DNA from: Yamagishiella unicocca
Taxonomy: Eukaryota; Chlorophyta; Chlorophyceae; Chlamydomonadales; Volvocaceae
Reading direction: 5' to 3'
NCBI GenBank assembly: GCA_003116995.1
Contig: BDSL01000126.1
Coordinates: 62,001 to 126,000 of the forward strand
Length of the DNA: 64,000 nt
Shown: piece by piece, positions 23,125 through 34,400 of the stretch
Layout of the letters: each line of letters starts with the position of its first letter
How positions within the stretch are numbered: the first letter of the stretch is position 1
Program-made: the position numbers and the translations under genes
Notes under the pieces: model-generated
Told to the model about the DNA's origin: nothing
What the model saw: only the letters and a program-made list of their open reading frames with translations
Databases searched by the model: none

Positions 23125-26100
23125 TCATACGCCGATCTCGTCCAGCATCTTCCAGTGGTCCCACACCGGCACCAGCGTGTTGGCACAGATGGCCCCGCTG
23201 GCGGCCACCGCGGGCAGGCCGATGCCGGGGAAGGTGGAGTCGCCGCAGCAGTAGAGGCCGGGGATGGGAGTGGTGGGGCCTGGGGGCAGGCGGCATGGCA
23301 CAGTAGGGCGCGGGCAGGGCGGTGGTGGTAGGTCAGGCGCGGCGGATCGCCCCCGAGAGGGAGGGAGGGAGGGAGGGAGGGAGGGAGGGAGGGAGGGAGG
23401 GAGGGAGGGAGGGAGGGAGGGAGGGAGGGAGGGAGGGAGGGAGGGAGGGAGGGAGGGAGGGAGGGAGGGAGGGAGGGAGGGAGGGAGGGAGGGAGGAGGG
23501 AGGGAGGGAGGGAGGGAGGGAGGGAGGGAGGGAGGGAGGGAGGGAGGGAGGGAGGGAGGGAGGGAGGGAGGAGGGAGGGAGGGAGGGAGGGAGGGAGGGA
23601 GGGAGGAGGGAGGGAGGGAGGGAGGGAGGGAGGGAGGGAGGGAGGAGGGAGGGAGGGAGGGAGGGAGGAGGGAGGGAGGGAGGGAGGGAGGGAGGGAGGG
23701 AGGGAGGGAGGGAGGGAGGGAGGAGGGAGGGAGGGAGGGAGGGAGGGAGGGAGGGAGGGAGGGAGGGAGGGAGGGAGGGAGGGAGGGAGGGAGGGAGGGA
23801 GGGAGGGAGGGAGGGAGGGAGGGAGGGAGGGAGGGAGGGAGGGAGGGAGGGAGGGAGGGAGGGAGGGAGGGGAGGGAGGGAGGGAGGGAGGGAGGGGAGG
23901 GAGGGAGGGAGGGGAGGGAGGGGGGAGGGAGGGAGGGAGGGAGGGACTGGCCGTGTGTTGTGGTGTCGTACCCAGCCGTACGATGTCACCTCGCTCCGAT
24001 CCGAGATTGGAAGCCCCACCACATACACCCCTCCCTCGTAGCTCTTCCCTGTCGCCCCAACCGCCCGAACCGTCCCCAACCGCCTCATAACCACCTACCC
24101 GGGAAGAAGCCCTTGCCCGCCGCGATGGCTGGGCCGTAGGAGCCGCGGTTGCGGCGCAGGAAGCGCTCGTGGGTCAGCGGCGTACCCACCATCACCAGCT
24201 CGGCACGCTTCCGGATGTCCGGAATCACCTGATGGGGTGGCGGTGGTTGGCGGTTCGGGGGGGAGCTGTCGTGGAAACACGTGGGGTGAGATAGAACACC
24301 CCGTGGGTCGGCCCTGAGACACGAGGGGTTCGAGGAAGACCCGTGGATGCCCGAATGAACACGTGGGGTGGGGTGGGGTGAGATGAGGTGGGGAGTGGAG
24401 GCCGGGTGCATGGGGGACCTGCGCACCTTTTCTACTGCGGCCCACAGCACCTGGCTGCGCTCCTCCTTCAGATCGGCGTACTCGGGGCTGTGGGGCGGGG
24501 GGGTAAGAGAGGTAACGTTACCCGGGTAACAAGAGGTAACCGTTACCCGGGTACACGGCATGAAGACTTAACGAGCCGGGGGGGTTGGTTGGGGAGAGAG
24601 GTCACAGTTGGACGCGGGGCGGGGCGACGTGAAAACCGACGACACGAAAACGACGCGGGGCGGGGGAGGGGGGAAGATATGAAACCGATGATTCGACAGA
24701 CGACAGAGGGAGAGAGGCCAGCTGCGGGCACCGCAGCTGGAGCAATGGCGGTGCTGCTAGAGGTGCTGCCAGCAGTGGAGGCATGCAGGCCCCAACGTGC
24801 GAGCCCCCGTCCACTCCGCAGCGCCGTGAACTGCGACGGAGCACCCTAACGTGCTACACTCGCGGACCGAAGGGGAATGCCAGGGCGGGGCAACACCAGC
24901 GGCGGCCGCCCCTTTACCCCCCACCCTGCCGGTTTTCCTTTCGTACACGGGTTTTCCTTGCACCCCCCCCCTCCCCCCTCTCCCTCGAACCCCTCCCCCC
25001 GCCGTGCCACCAGGTGGACCCACCTCCGGCGGTCCAGGCCCTTCCACAGCTCGTACGGCTCCGTTGCGGGCAGGTAGGCGTGCAGGCAGTGCTTCCCGGC
25101 CGGGGCCATCGAGGGGTCGATAACGGACTGCGGGGGGGGAGAGGAGGACCCGTGGATGCGGGGGGGAGGAAGACCCGTGGATGCGGGGGGGGGGAGGCGA
25201 GGAGACCCGGTCACACGACATAGGAACCGGAGGACAGAAACTAGGCTGCGCCGGGGGGTTGTGGCGAGGAGGGAAACGAGGCTGCGCGGGGGGGTGGAGG
25301 ATTCGAGGAAGACCCGTGGAGAGGAGGAGTTGTAGAGGATAAGGCGGGGGACGGGTTTCGGAGCTAGGCGCATAACGGTAATGCGGCTGGCTGGCTGCCA
25401 AGGAGTCAGGCCAGGAGCCGTGTGGTCGGACCAGGGACTCGGCGAGGGAGGTCCCGTTGCCTCCCGACAACACACCAGCAGCAGCACACACCCCTTTGTT
25501 GCCCGTGCGGTTGCTCTTGGCCCCCCCCCCACCCGCCTCCACCCCCACCCGCCTCCACCCCCACCCGCCTCCACCCCCACCCGCCTCCACCCCCACCCGC
25601 CTCCACCCCCACCCGCCTCCACCCCCATCCGCCTCCACCCCCACCGGTATGGAGATGAGCACCACGTTTTGCGGCGCCGTCACGCCGGTCTCCCACGTGT
25701 TCACCACGATGTGGTGCAGCTCCAGGGAGGGGTCCAGGCCTGGTGAGGGGCGGAGCGGAAGCGGAAGTGGCGGCGTGTCACGCGACCAGGCAGATAGGTC
25801 TGGGCCCTTGCATCCGCCCCCCTGCTCCTGACCCCCCCCCCGCCCCCCAAGCTCTCAAGCATGGCCCACCTGTTGCGTCGAAGCCCACGTGCAGGTGCAT
25901 GAAGGAGGGGCAGGCGGGTGTCTCCACGCAGCTGCGGCGCCACTGCTCGGGGATGCGGTCGGGCGGCAGCAGCTTGAGGCTGTCCCACACGCTGGCGTTG
26001 GAGATGACCGCCTAAGAGGGGGTGGGGGGTGGGGGTTTCAGGAGCAGGGGGGGCGGAGGTGAAGGGGGAGGCAGCGGCGGCGACAGCGGTGCGGCGGTGG

Positions 26101-29100
26101 TGGGAGTGGGACTGGGCGCGTGGGGGATGCTGCGTGTATGCAGTGTTTGCTTCGTTGGACTGCAGGAAGGGCCCCAGCAGGGGGAAAAGGCAAGACCCGG
26201 TGGCGCGAGGCCGATAAAGGGAACTGACAAGGGTTATCCTTGCGCTCCTGTCCTACAGCATTGCCGCATACTCCCCTCACAGCGGCCCAGCTCCCACCAT
26301 CCCCCTGCACCCACCCCTGCACCCACCCCTGCACCCAGCCCCCCCTGCTGCGGCCCCCACCTTGCGCGCCTTGATGGCGCCCCCGCCTCGTAGCGTGACG
26401 CCGGTGGCCGAGCCCCTGTCGGTGCGGCATGGAGGCGGAGGGAGGGAGGGAGGCAGGTGGAGTGATGGCGGAGGGAGGTAGTCGGTATGGGGTGGCCGCT
26501 TGCACGTGATACAGGTATGGTTGCGTAACCTAATTCCCAACCCAACCCCAAGTATCCCTCCTCCGCCCGGTCTTCTCGCCCTCCCCCTCCCCGCCCTTCC
26601 TCACTTGGAGTCCAGGGTGACCTTCTCCACGTGTGCGCTCAGCAGCAGCCGGCCCCCGTGCCGATCCAAACCCCCCACAAGGCCCTCCACCATGGCCTGG
26701 CAGGGGGGAGGAGTGCCAGACGAGATGAGAGGTGGAGCGTTAGGGCCGCGAGGTAGCGCGAGAGCAGCGTGGCGAGATAAACGGGAGGCCGGGTCGTTTG
26801 GGTTGAGAGGGTGCGGATGGTGGGTGGACTGGCGTCTGTGCCGGTGCGCTGCGGGGCGCCGCTGCCCCCCAGCCCCACCTGTGAGCCCCCAGCCCCACCT
26901 GTGAGCCCCCGCGGGGGAACTCCAGGAAGCAGTCAGGCCGGTACCACTCGTTGAACATGTAGGCCTGGCAGCGGGGGGGGCGGGGGGCGGGGTTATAGGG
27001 TCCGGGGGGATTGCGGGGTGTGCATAGGGCCCGGAGGGGGAGCTACAGGGCGCGGAGGGGTGGGATGGGGGGTATAGGGCCCGGAGGGGATCGAGGTGCT
27101 CCGAGAAGGACGAGCACCGCAGCGGGGGAAACATGACCCGCTCGTCCACGCCCCTGCCGTACCGAGCTGGTCATCCGACCCGGTCGGGCATTCAGCAGCC
27201 ATTCTTGAATGAAGCAATTTGGGGCCGTTGTTGGTTGGGAGTTGGTAAGGCTTGGCTTGGGTTGGCTGCCATCACCCATCCCGCGCCTCCGCCCCTCCAC
27301 CCCGCACTCACCACCTCGGCCGCGATGGTTCCGTTGGCCGGCAGTCCGCTGAGCAGGAAGGCCAGCAGGTCCAGCCAGTTGCGGATGAAGGGGTCCCGGA
27401 TGTTGGCGCCGTCCAGGATGGAGGAGAAGGGGCCGGTCAGGCGGGCGGCGTCGCCTGCGGGCGGGAGGGCGGGAGGGCGGGAGGGCGGGAGGGCGGGAGG
27501 GCGGATACCCATCTCGGATGAGGGGGGAGGACGTGTAGGGTTGGAGACATGCAGGGGAGGTGCAGCAGTAAACAAGGTGGGGCGCGCACCGCCTGGATGT
27601 TGAGGGACGTGTTGCTCGACCCCGGGGGGAGGAGGTTGGGAAGACCCGGTTTCACGACATTAGGGGACGGAGGGCAGAAGCAGCTATGCTGGCGAACAGC
27701 CAGGGGCGGGGAAGACAGATGAAATCCGGAGGGAGAGACACGGGGGAGGTTGCAAGGAAAACCCGCGTACGAAAGGAAAACCCGCGTACGAAGGGAAAAA
27801 ACCGAGAGATGTTTCGAGATGCATGCTGGAAAGCTTGGTTGAGGAGACGGAAGTCGGGGGTCGTTTGTCGACCTTCGGCGGCTAACACGGGAGGAGGGGG
27901 CGCCACAACCAGCCCCTCGCGTCAGAGCTGCCGGTACGTCCCTGGCTGCTGACGGCGGCGGCGGCGGCGGCGGCTGTCGCCGCCAAAGTAATGAACGCCC
28001 GAATGGCCTGCAGGTTGGGGGCCCCGCCACAACAGCGGGGTCCCTCCCTGGACTGGTCTCACCTCCCGAGGCGATCAGGTCGGGCAGGTAGCGGGCGAAG
28101 GCGGTCAGCAGCACACCGGGGTCGTACCTGGGGGATGGGTGGGGCCGTGCAGGGGGAGGGAGCGTGGAGGGGGAGGGAGAGTGCAGAGGGTAAGGAGGGC
28201 GAGAAGGGTACTTGTGTGCGTGCTCAGCAGTGAAGTGGCAGGACCGTGCACCCTCACATCCACGGTAATCGCCGAGTTCAATCACCGATGCCCCGAAGCC
28301 ACTGACCACTGCCCGTACGAACCTAACCCCCGTTCCCCGCCCCCTCCCAAACCCGCCCTCCTGGCCCCCTCCGCTCCCGACCTGAACGCCGCTGGCGGCA
28401 TGAGCGCAGCCGCCTTGCCCAGCGGCCTCATCACCTCCTGCAGCCGGGACCACTCGGCCACCGCCTCGGGGCCGCGGACCTGGGGGCCGGCAGCAGGGCG
28501 GTGCGAGGAGACCCGGTTACACGACATAGGAAGCAGAGTGTCATGCCCCACAGCAGGCTTCGGCCGTCACGGACACTAGATTCATGCCGGTGCTGGGCAT
28601 GACAAGAGGGCAGGAAGTAGGGGGCGCGGGAGGTGAAAGATAATCCGTGAATCCACGGCCGACAAACCAAGGGCGTTGAAGATGGTGGTCCAGAGCGCGG
28701 GGGGTGGTGTGAAACCGGTGACACGAAAACAAAAGCGCGTGGGGGGGGGGGAGGAGTCCAGCGGCGCATCAGCAGTTGCAGCTCAGCGGTGGCTGACCAA
28801 TTACACGCTCCATCCTGGCAGTGTCAGGTTCCTTGGGCCCGTGCCGGTACCCGGTCCTACAAGCACTCACGATGTTTGATACCGCAGCTGCAGCTTCCCA
28901 CCCAGCCACCCTGCCGGCCCCTCCAGCCACCCTGCCGCCCCCTCCAGCCTCCCTGCCGGCCCCTCCAGCCTCCCTGCCGCCCCCTCCAGCCTCCCTGCCG
29001 CCCCCTCCAGCCTCCCTGCCGGCCCCTCCAGCCACCCTGCCGCCCCCTCCAGCCTCCCTGCCGCCCCCTCCAGCCTCCCTGCCGCCCCCTCCAGCCTCCC

Positions 29101-31234
29101 TGCCGCCCCCTCCAGCCTCCCTGCCGCCCCCTCCAGCGACCCACCTTGGACAACACCTCGTAGAAGTTGTCGTTGCCGATCTGGGGATGGAAGGCGGCGA
29201 GGCGGGGGACCAGGTGCTGCTTCAGCGGCGAGGTGAGCTGGCCCCGGGAGGCATTCCACCGCAACTCGCGAGGAGCCTTCCGGGGCCTTCCGGGGCCTTA
29301 CGGGGTGGAGCAGCCTGGCGCAACGGCGGCGGTACCACCCTGGCGCCTCCCCCTAGGCCGCGCCTCTGTCCCCCACTCGGCAGCCCCTGGCCCCCCGGTG
29401 GTAAGCCATGACATCCCCTCCGCAGTGCAGCCCAAGCCCAAGCCCAGGCCCAAACACGCTGCCACCCGCCCCCTGCCGCTCACTTCGTCGCCCCGCCCTA
29501 CCTCCGGCCCACATGACCCAAGACCCCATCATCCCCTCCATAATCCCAAGCCGTGCCCCTCCCCTCCCCACCCGTGCCCCTCCCCACCCGTGCCGCCTAC
29601 TAGCTATCTCCCACCATTACTTGTCCTAATGTCGCTTCCAAGGGTTCGCTCGCCACCCCTCCCGCCCCTCACCGCCCCTCACCCACCTTCGTGAGGAAGG
29701 TCCCCTCCGGCACGATGACGTTCCAGGTGTTGTACCGGATGAGGTCCAGCTCCACACCCAGGGCCGTCAGCACGTGGCCCAGGGGGTTGGCCTCCTTGCC
29801 CCGGGCGCCCATACCTGGCGCAGCCGCGGGGCAGCAGAGGGTGGGGGGGTGGGGACTGGAGCCGATGACGGCAGAGGGTGGGGGGGTGGGGACTGGAGCC
29901 GATGACGGCAGAGGGTGGGGGGGTGGGGACTGGAGCCGATGACGGCAGAGGGTGGGGGGGTGGGGACTGGAGCCGATGACGGCAGAGGGTGGGGGGGTGG
30001 GGACTGGAGCCGATGTCGGCAGAGGGTGGGGGGGGGGACTGGAGCCGATGACGGCAGAGGGTGCAGGGCACAAGAGGTGGCCGCGTGGCCGCCTGCATGC
30101 CACACCCTCCTGGCGCCGCAACCGCACGGCAGCCGCGCCGCAGCCCACCCGCCCTCCCGTGCGTTTGTCCGCTGGCCGCCCACTGCCCCAGGCCGCCCAC
30201 TGCCCCAGGCCGCTGCCACTTGGCCATCGCGGCCAAGACACCGGCCGCCCCGACACGGCGACGGCTTCTGGCCCTCACCCACACACTAGACGCAACCCGT
30301 CTTGCCAGGCACCGCCACATGCCATGAGCGAGGGATAACCTGCTCCAGCCCCAGACCCAGCAGCAGACCCAGCAGCAGACCCAGCAGCAGAGCTCCACCC
30401 CCGCATTCAACCTGGCCGGGCATCTCCCAGGACCCCCATGCAGCCAGGCGCCCCTCAGATCCTCGCTGGCAGCACCCACCGGAGTAGAGGGACGGCCCGG
30501 ACTCGAAGTGGTATCCGTCGCGCACCCAGGCGTGTGCCGCACCGCCGGGGATGCTGTGGGATTCGCATACCGTCACCTGCGCGGCGGGAGGGGCGGCGGG
30601 AGGGGCGGCGGAAGATTACCTTCCGGGGTAATTAGAGCCGTCATTGAGAGACCACTCTGGAAGAGCTAGAATCCTAATGGAGCAGCGGGGGGGGAACCCG
30701 GAGGGAAAGAGTTAGGGGCGGGAGCTAGCTGGACGACCTGGTAGGGGGCCGAGAGGCCACGACCGCCAAGTCAGGCGGACTGTTGGCGATCCCAGTGCTG
30801 CACAATCGACGTTGCAGTAAAGCAATTTGGGTGTTTAGGACTCCCCTGGGGAGGGGGAAGGACAGCGGTGAATGCAGGCGCGATGGTGGGGGCCTGCGCA
30901 GGCCGTGAGGCTTCCTGTTGCCCACGCGTTCCCACGCATCAACCCCCCCGACCGGGTGGCAGTGCTGGTTCGCGACGCCTGCAGACGGCATCGCGCTCAC
31001 CTTGTAGCCGTACTTTGCCAGCATGCCAGCGCAGCAGAGGCCACCGATGCCGCTGCCAACTACAACAATGTCCGTCTCATGGCTCCGCGCATCACCGGTC
31101 AGAGGCGCTCTCGGCTTGGTAGACTTTGCCTCAGTAGCAGAAGCTTGAGATCTAACGACAGGGACTAAGCTCCTGCTGGCTCGCGCGCTGGCCAGTGTCG
31201 GACAGCGCGCGGCCAGGGTCTTCTGCTGCAGCAT
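23125..31234 (-). CDS. Carotenoid-isomerase-like FAD-dependent oxidoreductase (CRTISO-like, plant At1g57770 type), predicted plastid
   Basis: Complete 16-exon model, 566 residues: 31234-31001, 30576-30480, 29814-29687, 29180-29145, 28479-28382, 28127-28063, 27454-27312, 26964-26899, 26696-26605, 26415-26361, 26011-25870, 25739-25645, 25127-25024, 24487-24427, 24228-24099, 23279-23125. Residues 1-54 are Ala/Ser/Arg-rich, a likely chloroplast transit peptide. The FAD dinucleotide fold is VVVGSGIGG (GxGxxG at 60-65) followed by VTVCESHSIPGGAAH. Later landmarks are SGPSLYSG, RNRGSYGPAIAAGKGFFPG and the C-terminal GDSTFPGIGLPAVAASGA that closes the FAD site. It matches the plant CRTISO-like subgroup better than classic CRTISO, so lycopene cis-trans isomerisation is only one possibility; saturase or desaturase chemistry is also possible. 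Known: family. Inferred: substrate. All junction phases agree. It shares a 224-bp upstream region with the UROS-type gene. Confidence 0.93.
23352..23945. repeat. Very long GGGA/TCCC microsatellite in the last CRTISO-like intron
   Basis: About 590 bp of almost pure GGGA tetranucleotide on the plus strand, broken only by occasional gained or lost G (GGAGG, GGGGA). It fills most of the intron between the exons ending at 24099 and starting at 23279, so the pre-mRNA carries a long UCCC tract a few tens of bases before the final acceptor. Confidence 0.97.
25513..25643. repeat. 15-bp minisatellite abutting a CRTISO-like splice donor
   Basis: About eight copies of cacccgcctccaccc. In the transcript it begins within a few bases of the donor of the exon ending at 25645 (GTGGGG), so the donor is the edge of the repeat. 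Confidence 0.9.
26871..26910. repeat. 20-bp tandem duplication that duplicates a splice donor
   Basis: Two perfect copies of agccccacctgtgagccccc straddle the exon/intron border of the CRTISO-like exon 26964-26899. Each copy holds the same CAG|GTGGGG donor in the transcript, 20 nt apart. Confidence 0.95.
28905..29138. repeat. 18-21 bp minisatellite in CRTISO-like intron 4
   Basis: More than ten units of the type cctgccgccccctccagcc with alternating variants (gccaccctg, gcctccctg). It ends just before the donor of the 36-nt exon 29180-29145. Confidence 0.9.
29829..30063. repeat. 37-bp minisatellite in CRTISO-like intron 2
   Basis: About six near-identical copies containing ggactggagccgatgacgg and a poly-G run. 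It lies just inside the intron, 15 bp from the acceptor of exon 29814-29687. Confidence 0.92.
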
Positions 31235-31458
31235 CCTATCTGCCGCAAGATAGATTACTACAGAGTCACGAGTTAACTGACATGAGTATTATAACGCAAT
31301 AGTATAGCTTCGATAGCGAGCAACGATGGGCCTGCGGTTGGCCGTTGCCTAATGCCGGTCTCGCAACATGTTCTAATCCGGGTTAAATTACACAAACGCG
31401 TCTTATATTTCTAAACTTACGGCAATAACGTGCTGTCTTGGGCGGCCAGCAACGGAAC
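31235..31458. promoter_or_regulatory. Short bidirectional promoter region, CRTISO-like (-) / UROS-type (+)
   Basis: Only 224 bp separate the two start codons, so both 5' UTRs and core promoters must lie here or overlap exon 1. The stretch is notably AT-richer than the genes. A tattataa element near 31,287-31,296 and a tatattt element near 31,403-31,410 could serve as TATA-like boxes. No experimental start site is available, so the element assignments are inference; the spacing is seen directly. Confidence 0.6.
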
Positions 31459-34400
31459 ATGGCAACAATGCAAATGCCATCGAGATTTGGGGCCTACAAA
31501 CCATCTGGGTCATACGTGAATGTCAGATTACTAGCTGTCAAAAGCAATCCTAGTGCCGCGGTAGGGACGTGCCGCTCGCTGTTAAAGGATGGCGATGGAC
31601 GGAGCCCTCTGGCAGGGCCGGACGATCTTCCGCTGCTCGGGAAGCGTATTATTGTTACAGGTGAAATCTTACGATTCCCGACGAACATATTTACGATGTT
31701 TGCTTGCATGGACGAACGGCAGTCTGTTCCCCACCAAGCTCATGGTTTCCCTGCGACCACCCTCTGATCACTCCTTCCCCCCCCCAGCTCCACGGCAGTA
31801 CAGCCAGAAGCTATCAGCCAAGCTCGTCAACGCCGGTGCCCGCCCCCTAATCGTGCCCGCCGTACAGATCACTGCGCTCCAGCAGTGGGATGTCTCGCAG
31901 GCACGTGCTGTATACTTGCATTGATGATAACTGCATGAAGGGGAGCCACACTTGGGCAACACAATATTCGAATGCCTCGCATATGCCTGCACTTGAGACC
32001 ACGCCGTTGCAGGGCTGTGCTTGGCGCGGTGCACTGCGGTGCACTCATTCAGCTGTGTGCGGTTGTGCGGTTATGAGGCCGTACGATCCAGCCGTTGACC
32101 TGAAAGTCATACCGTGAAATAAACCGGGGCGGCGCCGCGTTCGGGCGAGGATGTACGGCCCCAGGGAAGTGTTTCAACTCACACACAGTTCACAACCCTT
32201 GCTCCCTTCCGGCTGCCCTCCCCACCAGCCCCTTCCCCCGCCCTCTATCCCCTCCCCCACACACACACATACACACATGCCCCCCGCCCCCCCAGCTGCG
32301 GTCCTACCTGCTGGCCGGCCCCTCCCCCGTGACCCACATCGCCTTCACCTCACGTAACGGCATCTTCGCCTTCCTGGACAAGCTATGCGCGGAGCTGGGG
32401 AGTGAGTCATGCCGTACCGTGTGCGACACCGACGAGCCCCCCGGGTGCTACAGCCACCGGGTGCTACAGCCCCCGTCCAGGAGCTGGTCCTGGGTGGCTG
32501 CGGGTGCCGGTGTGCGACGGTGGCTAAGGGCTGTGGTTCCTGATACTGCTGCTGGCGCTGCCGCTGTTGCCGCTGCTGCTCTCCCGCGGTTACCCCTGGG
32601 GGGGCGCTGCCAGGGGCAAAGCAGTTGCAGGCGTGGCGGGCACGTGCGGAACTACCGGACCGACCAACCGGCTGCTATTGCTGCTGTCGCGCTGCTTGGC
32701 CTCCCCCTGCTGCTGCTCGCCACCGCCCCTGCTGTTGGCTGTACCCCTCCTCCCACCCAGCACATCCACCCCCCCCCCTCCCGCAGGCGAGCACGAAGGT
32801 TGCGAGTGGCTGCGGCGCAGCGGCGTCCGGCTGTGTGCTCTGGGTGCAGACGGGGAGGTCCTCAGCAGCAGGGGGCTGGAGGTGCACGTCGCACCGCCGG
32901 AGGTGGGGGAGTGGGAGGTGGGGGGAGTGGGAGGTGCGGGGAGTGGGAGGTGGGGGGAGTGGGAGGTGGGGGAGTGGGAGGTGGGGGGAGTGGGAGGTGG
33001 GGGGAGTGGGAGGGCATGTTGCGGTAGGTTAGGGCGTGTTGGGGAGGGGCCGCCCAAGCGCAGCGCACCCCTCTCTCGCCCTCCCCTTGTATCGGCGCTC
33101 CATAATCACCCCACACCCAATTCCACCTAACATGCCAGCACATCCTTGGGCTTGCTTGGGCGTATGCTTGATTCGGTTACTTCGCTCCGACCCCGGTCCC
33201 CCTGCCTCAGGCCTCCACGCAGGGGCTAGTGCGGGAGCTGGTGCGGCGGGGCGAGATGGCGGGAGCGAGAGTGCTGTGCCCCGTGCCGCTGGTGGCAGGT
33301 GTGAGGGGCAGCTGGGTTCGTGTGTGTGTATGTGTGTGTATGCGTGTGTATGTGTGTGTATGCGTGTGTGTATGTGTGTGTATGCGTGTGTATGCGTGTG
33401 TGTATGTGTGTGTATGTGTGTGTATGTGTGTGTATGTGTATGTATGTGTGTGTATGTGCGAGGGAAGACAACAGGGGGATGCAGCGAGGACAGCACTGGT
33501 CGTCCCTCCCTTTGCTCCAATCCCACCGCTTTGTCTTTGTGCTCACAAACCCGCTGGTTGACGGCTATTCCTCCCCGCCCCCACACGTGCCAACCCACCA
33601 GGCGGCCTGGTGGAGCCCCCCGTGGTGCCCCGCTTCCTACAAGCGCTGCAGGTGGGGGCGCGGTGTGGAACGAGGCTGCAGCCGGGGTGGCAGCACCTGG
33701 CCGACAGATGCAAGCCACCCACCGCCCCACCCGGCTCCCGCATGGCGGGTTTCCCGGACACCCCTCCTAGCCGGACACCCCTGCTAGCCGGATACCCCTC
33801 CTAGCCGCCCCGACTGTCCTCCTTGCGGGGATGCGTCCCCGACCCCCAGCCCCCCCCCCTCACACCTGCCTGCGCCCTGCGCCCCTAGCCGCCTGTCGCG
33901 CCCTCCCATCGCCCCATCGCCAGCCCCTTACGTCATCCGTTTGCCGCCGCAGCGGGATGCACGTGGGTACCGCTGCTGCCAGCACCACCACCTGACCCAA
34001 CCTCCGGGCCCACCCCGACCTCTCGCGCCCCGCCTCGGCTATTATACCCATGCCGTGCAACCGGTCCTTACGCCACCCTATTCCGCCCCTGCTGCAGGAC
34101 GCCGGTGCTGTCGCCCTCCGCCTGCCCGCCTACCTGACCACCCTGGGCTGCTCCCCGGAGGACTGCCAGCTCGAGCGGAGGGCGCTGGAGGAGGGGCACG
34201 TCAGCGCGGTAGCGTTCAGCTCCACAGCGGAGGTGAGCGGGTTAGAGGAGGGAAGGGCGGGAGGCGACGCAACCGGTGGACATGACGTGGTAAACCGAGG
34301 AGGAGGAGCACCGGGAAACGAACGTGGGAAACGCGTGCGAGAAGCGCGTGCCGGAGCGCTCAGGCGGACCGCCCGTTTTCAGTGGACTACACCTAGACGG

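Noticed and set aside
23264..24139. Open frames of almost pure Arg-Glu-Gly-Gly and the opposite-strand Pro-Ser-Leu-Pro proteins
   Set aside because: They are translations of the GGGA microsatellite, which lies in an intron of the minus-strand CRTISO-like gene.
33232..33561. Val/Cys-rich and Thr-His-Thr repeat proteins on both strands
   Set aside because: Products of the TG microsatellite in a UROS-type intron.
33945..33975. Possible small exon after the AG at about 33,953 in the UROS-type gene
   Set aside because: Joining exon 33651 directly to 34098 gives the uninterrupted [15 protein letters not shown] expected for HemD; adding the segment breaks it.
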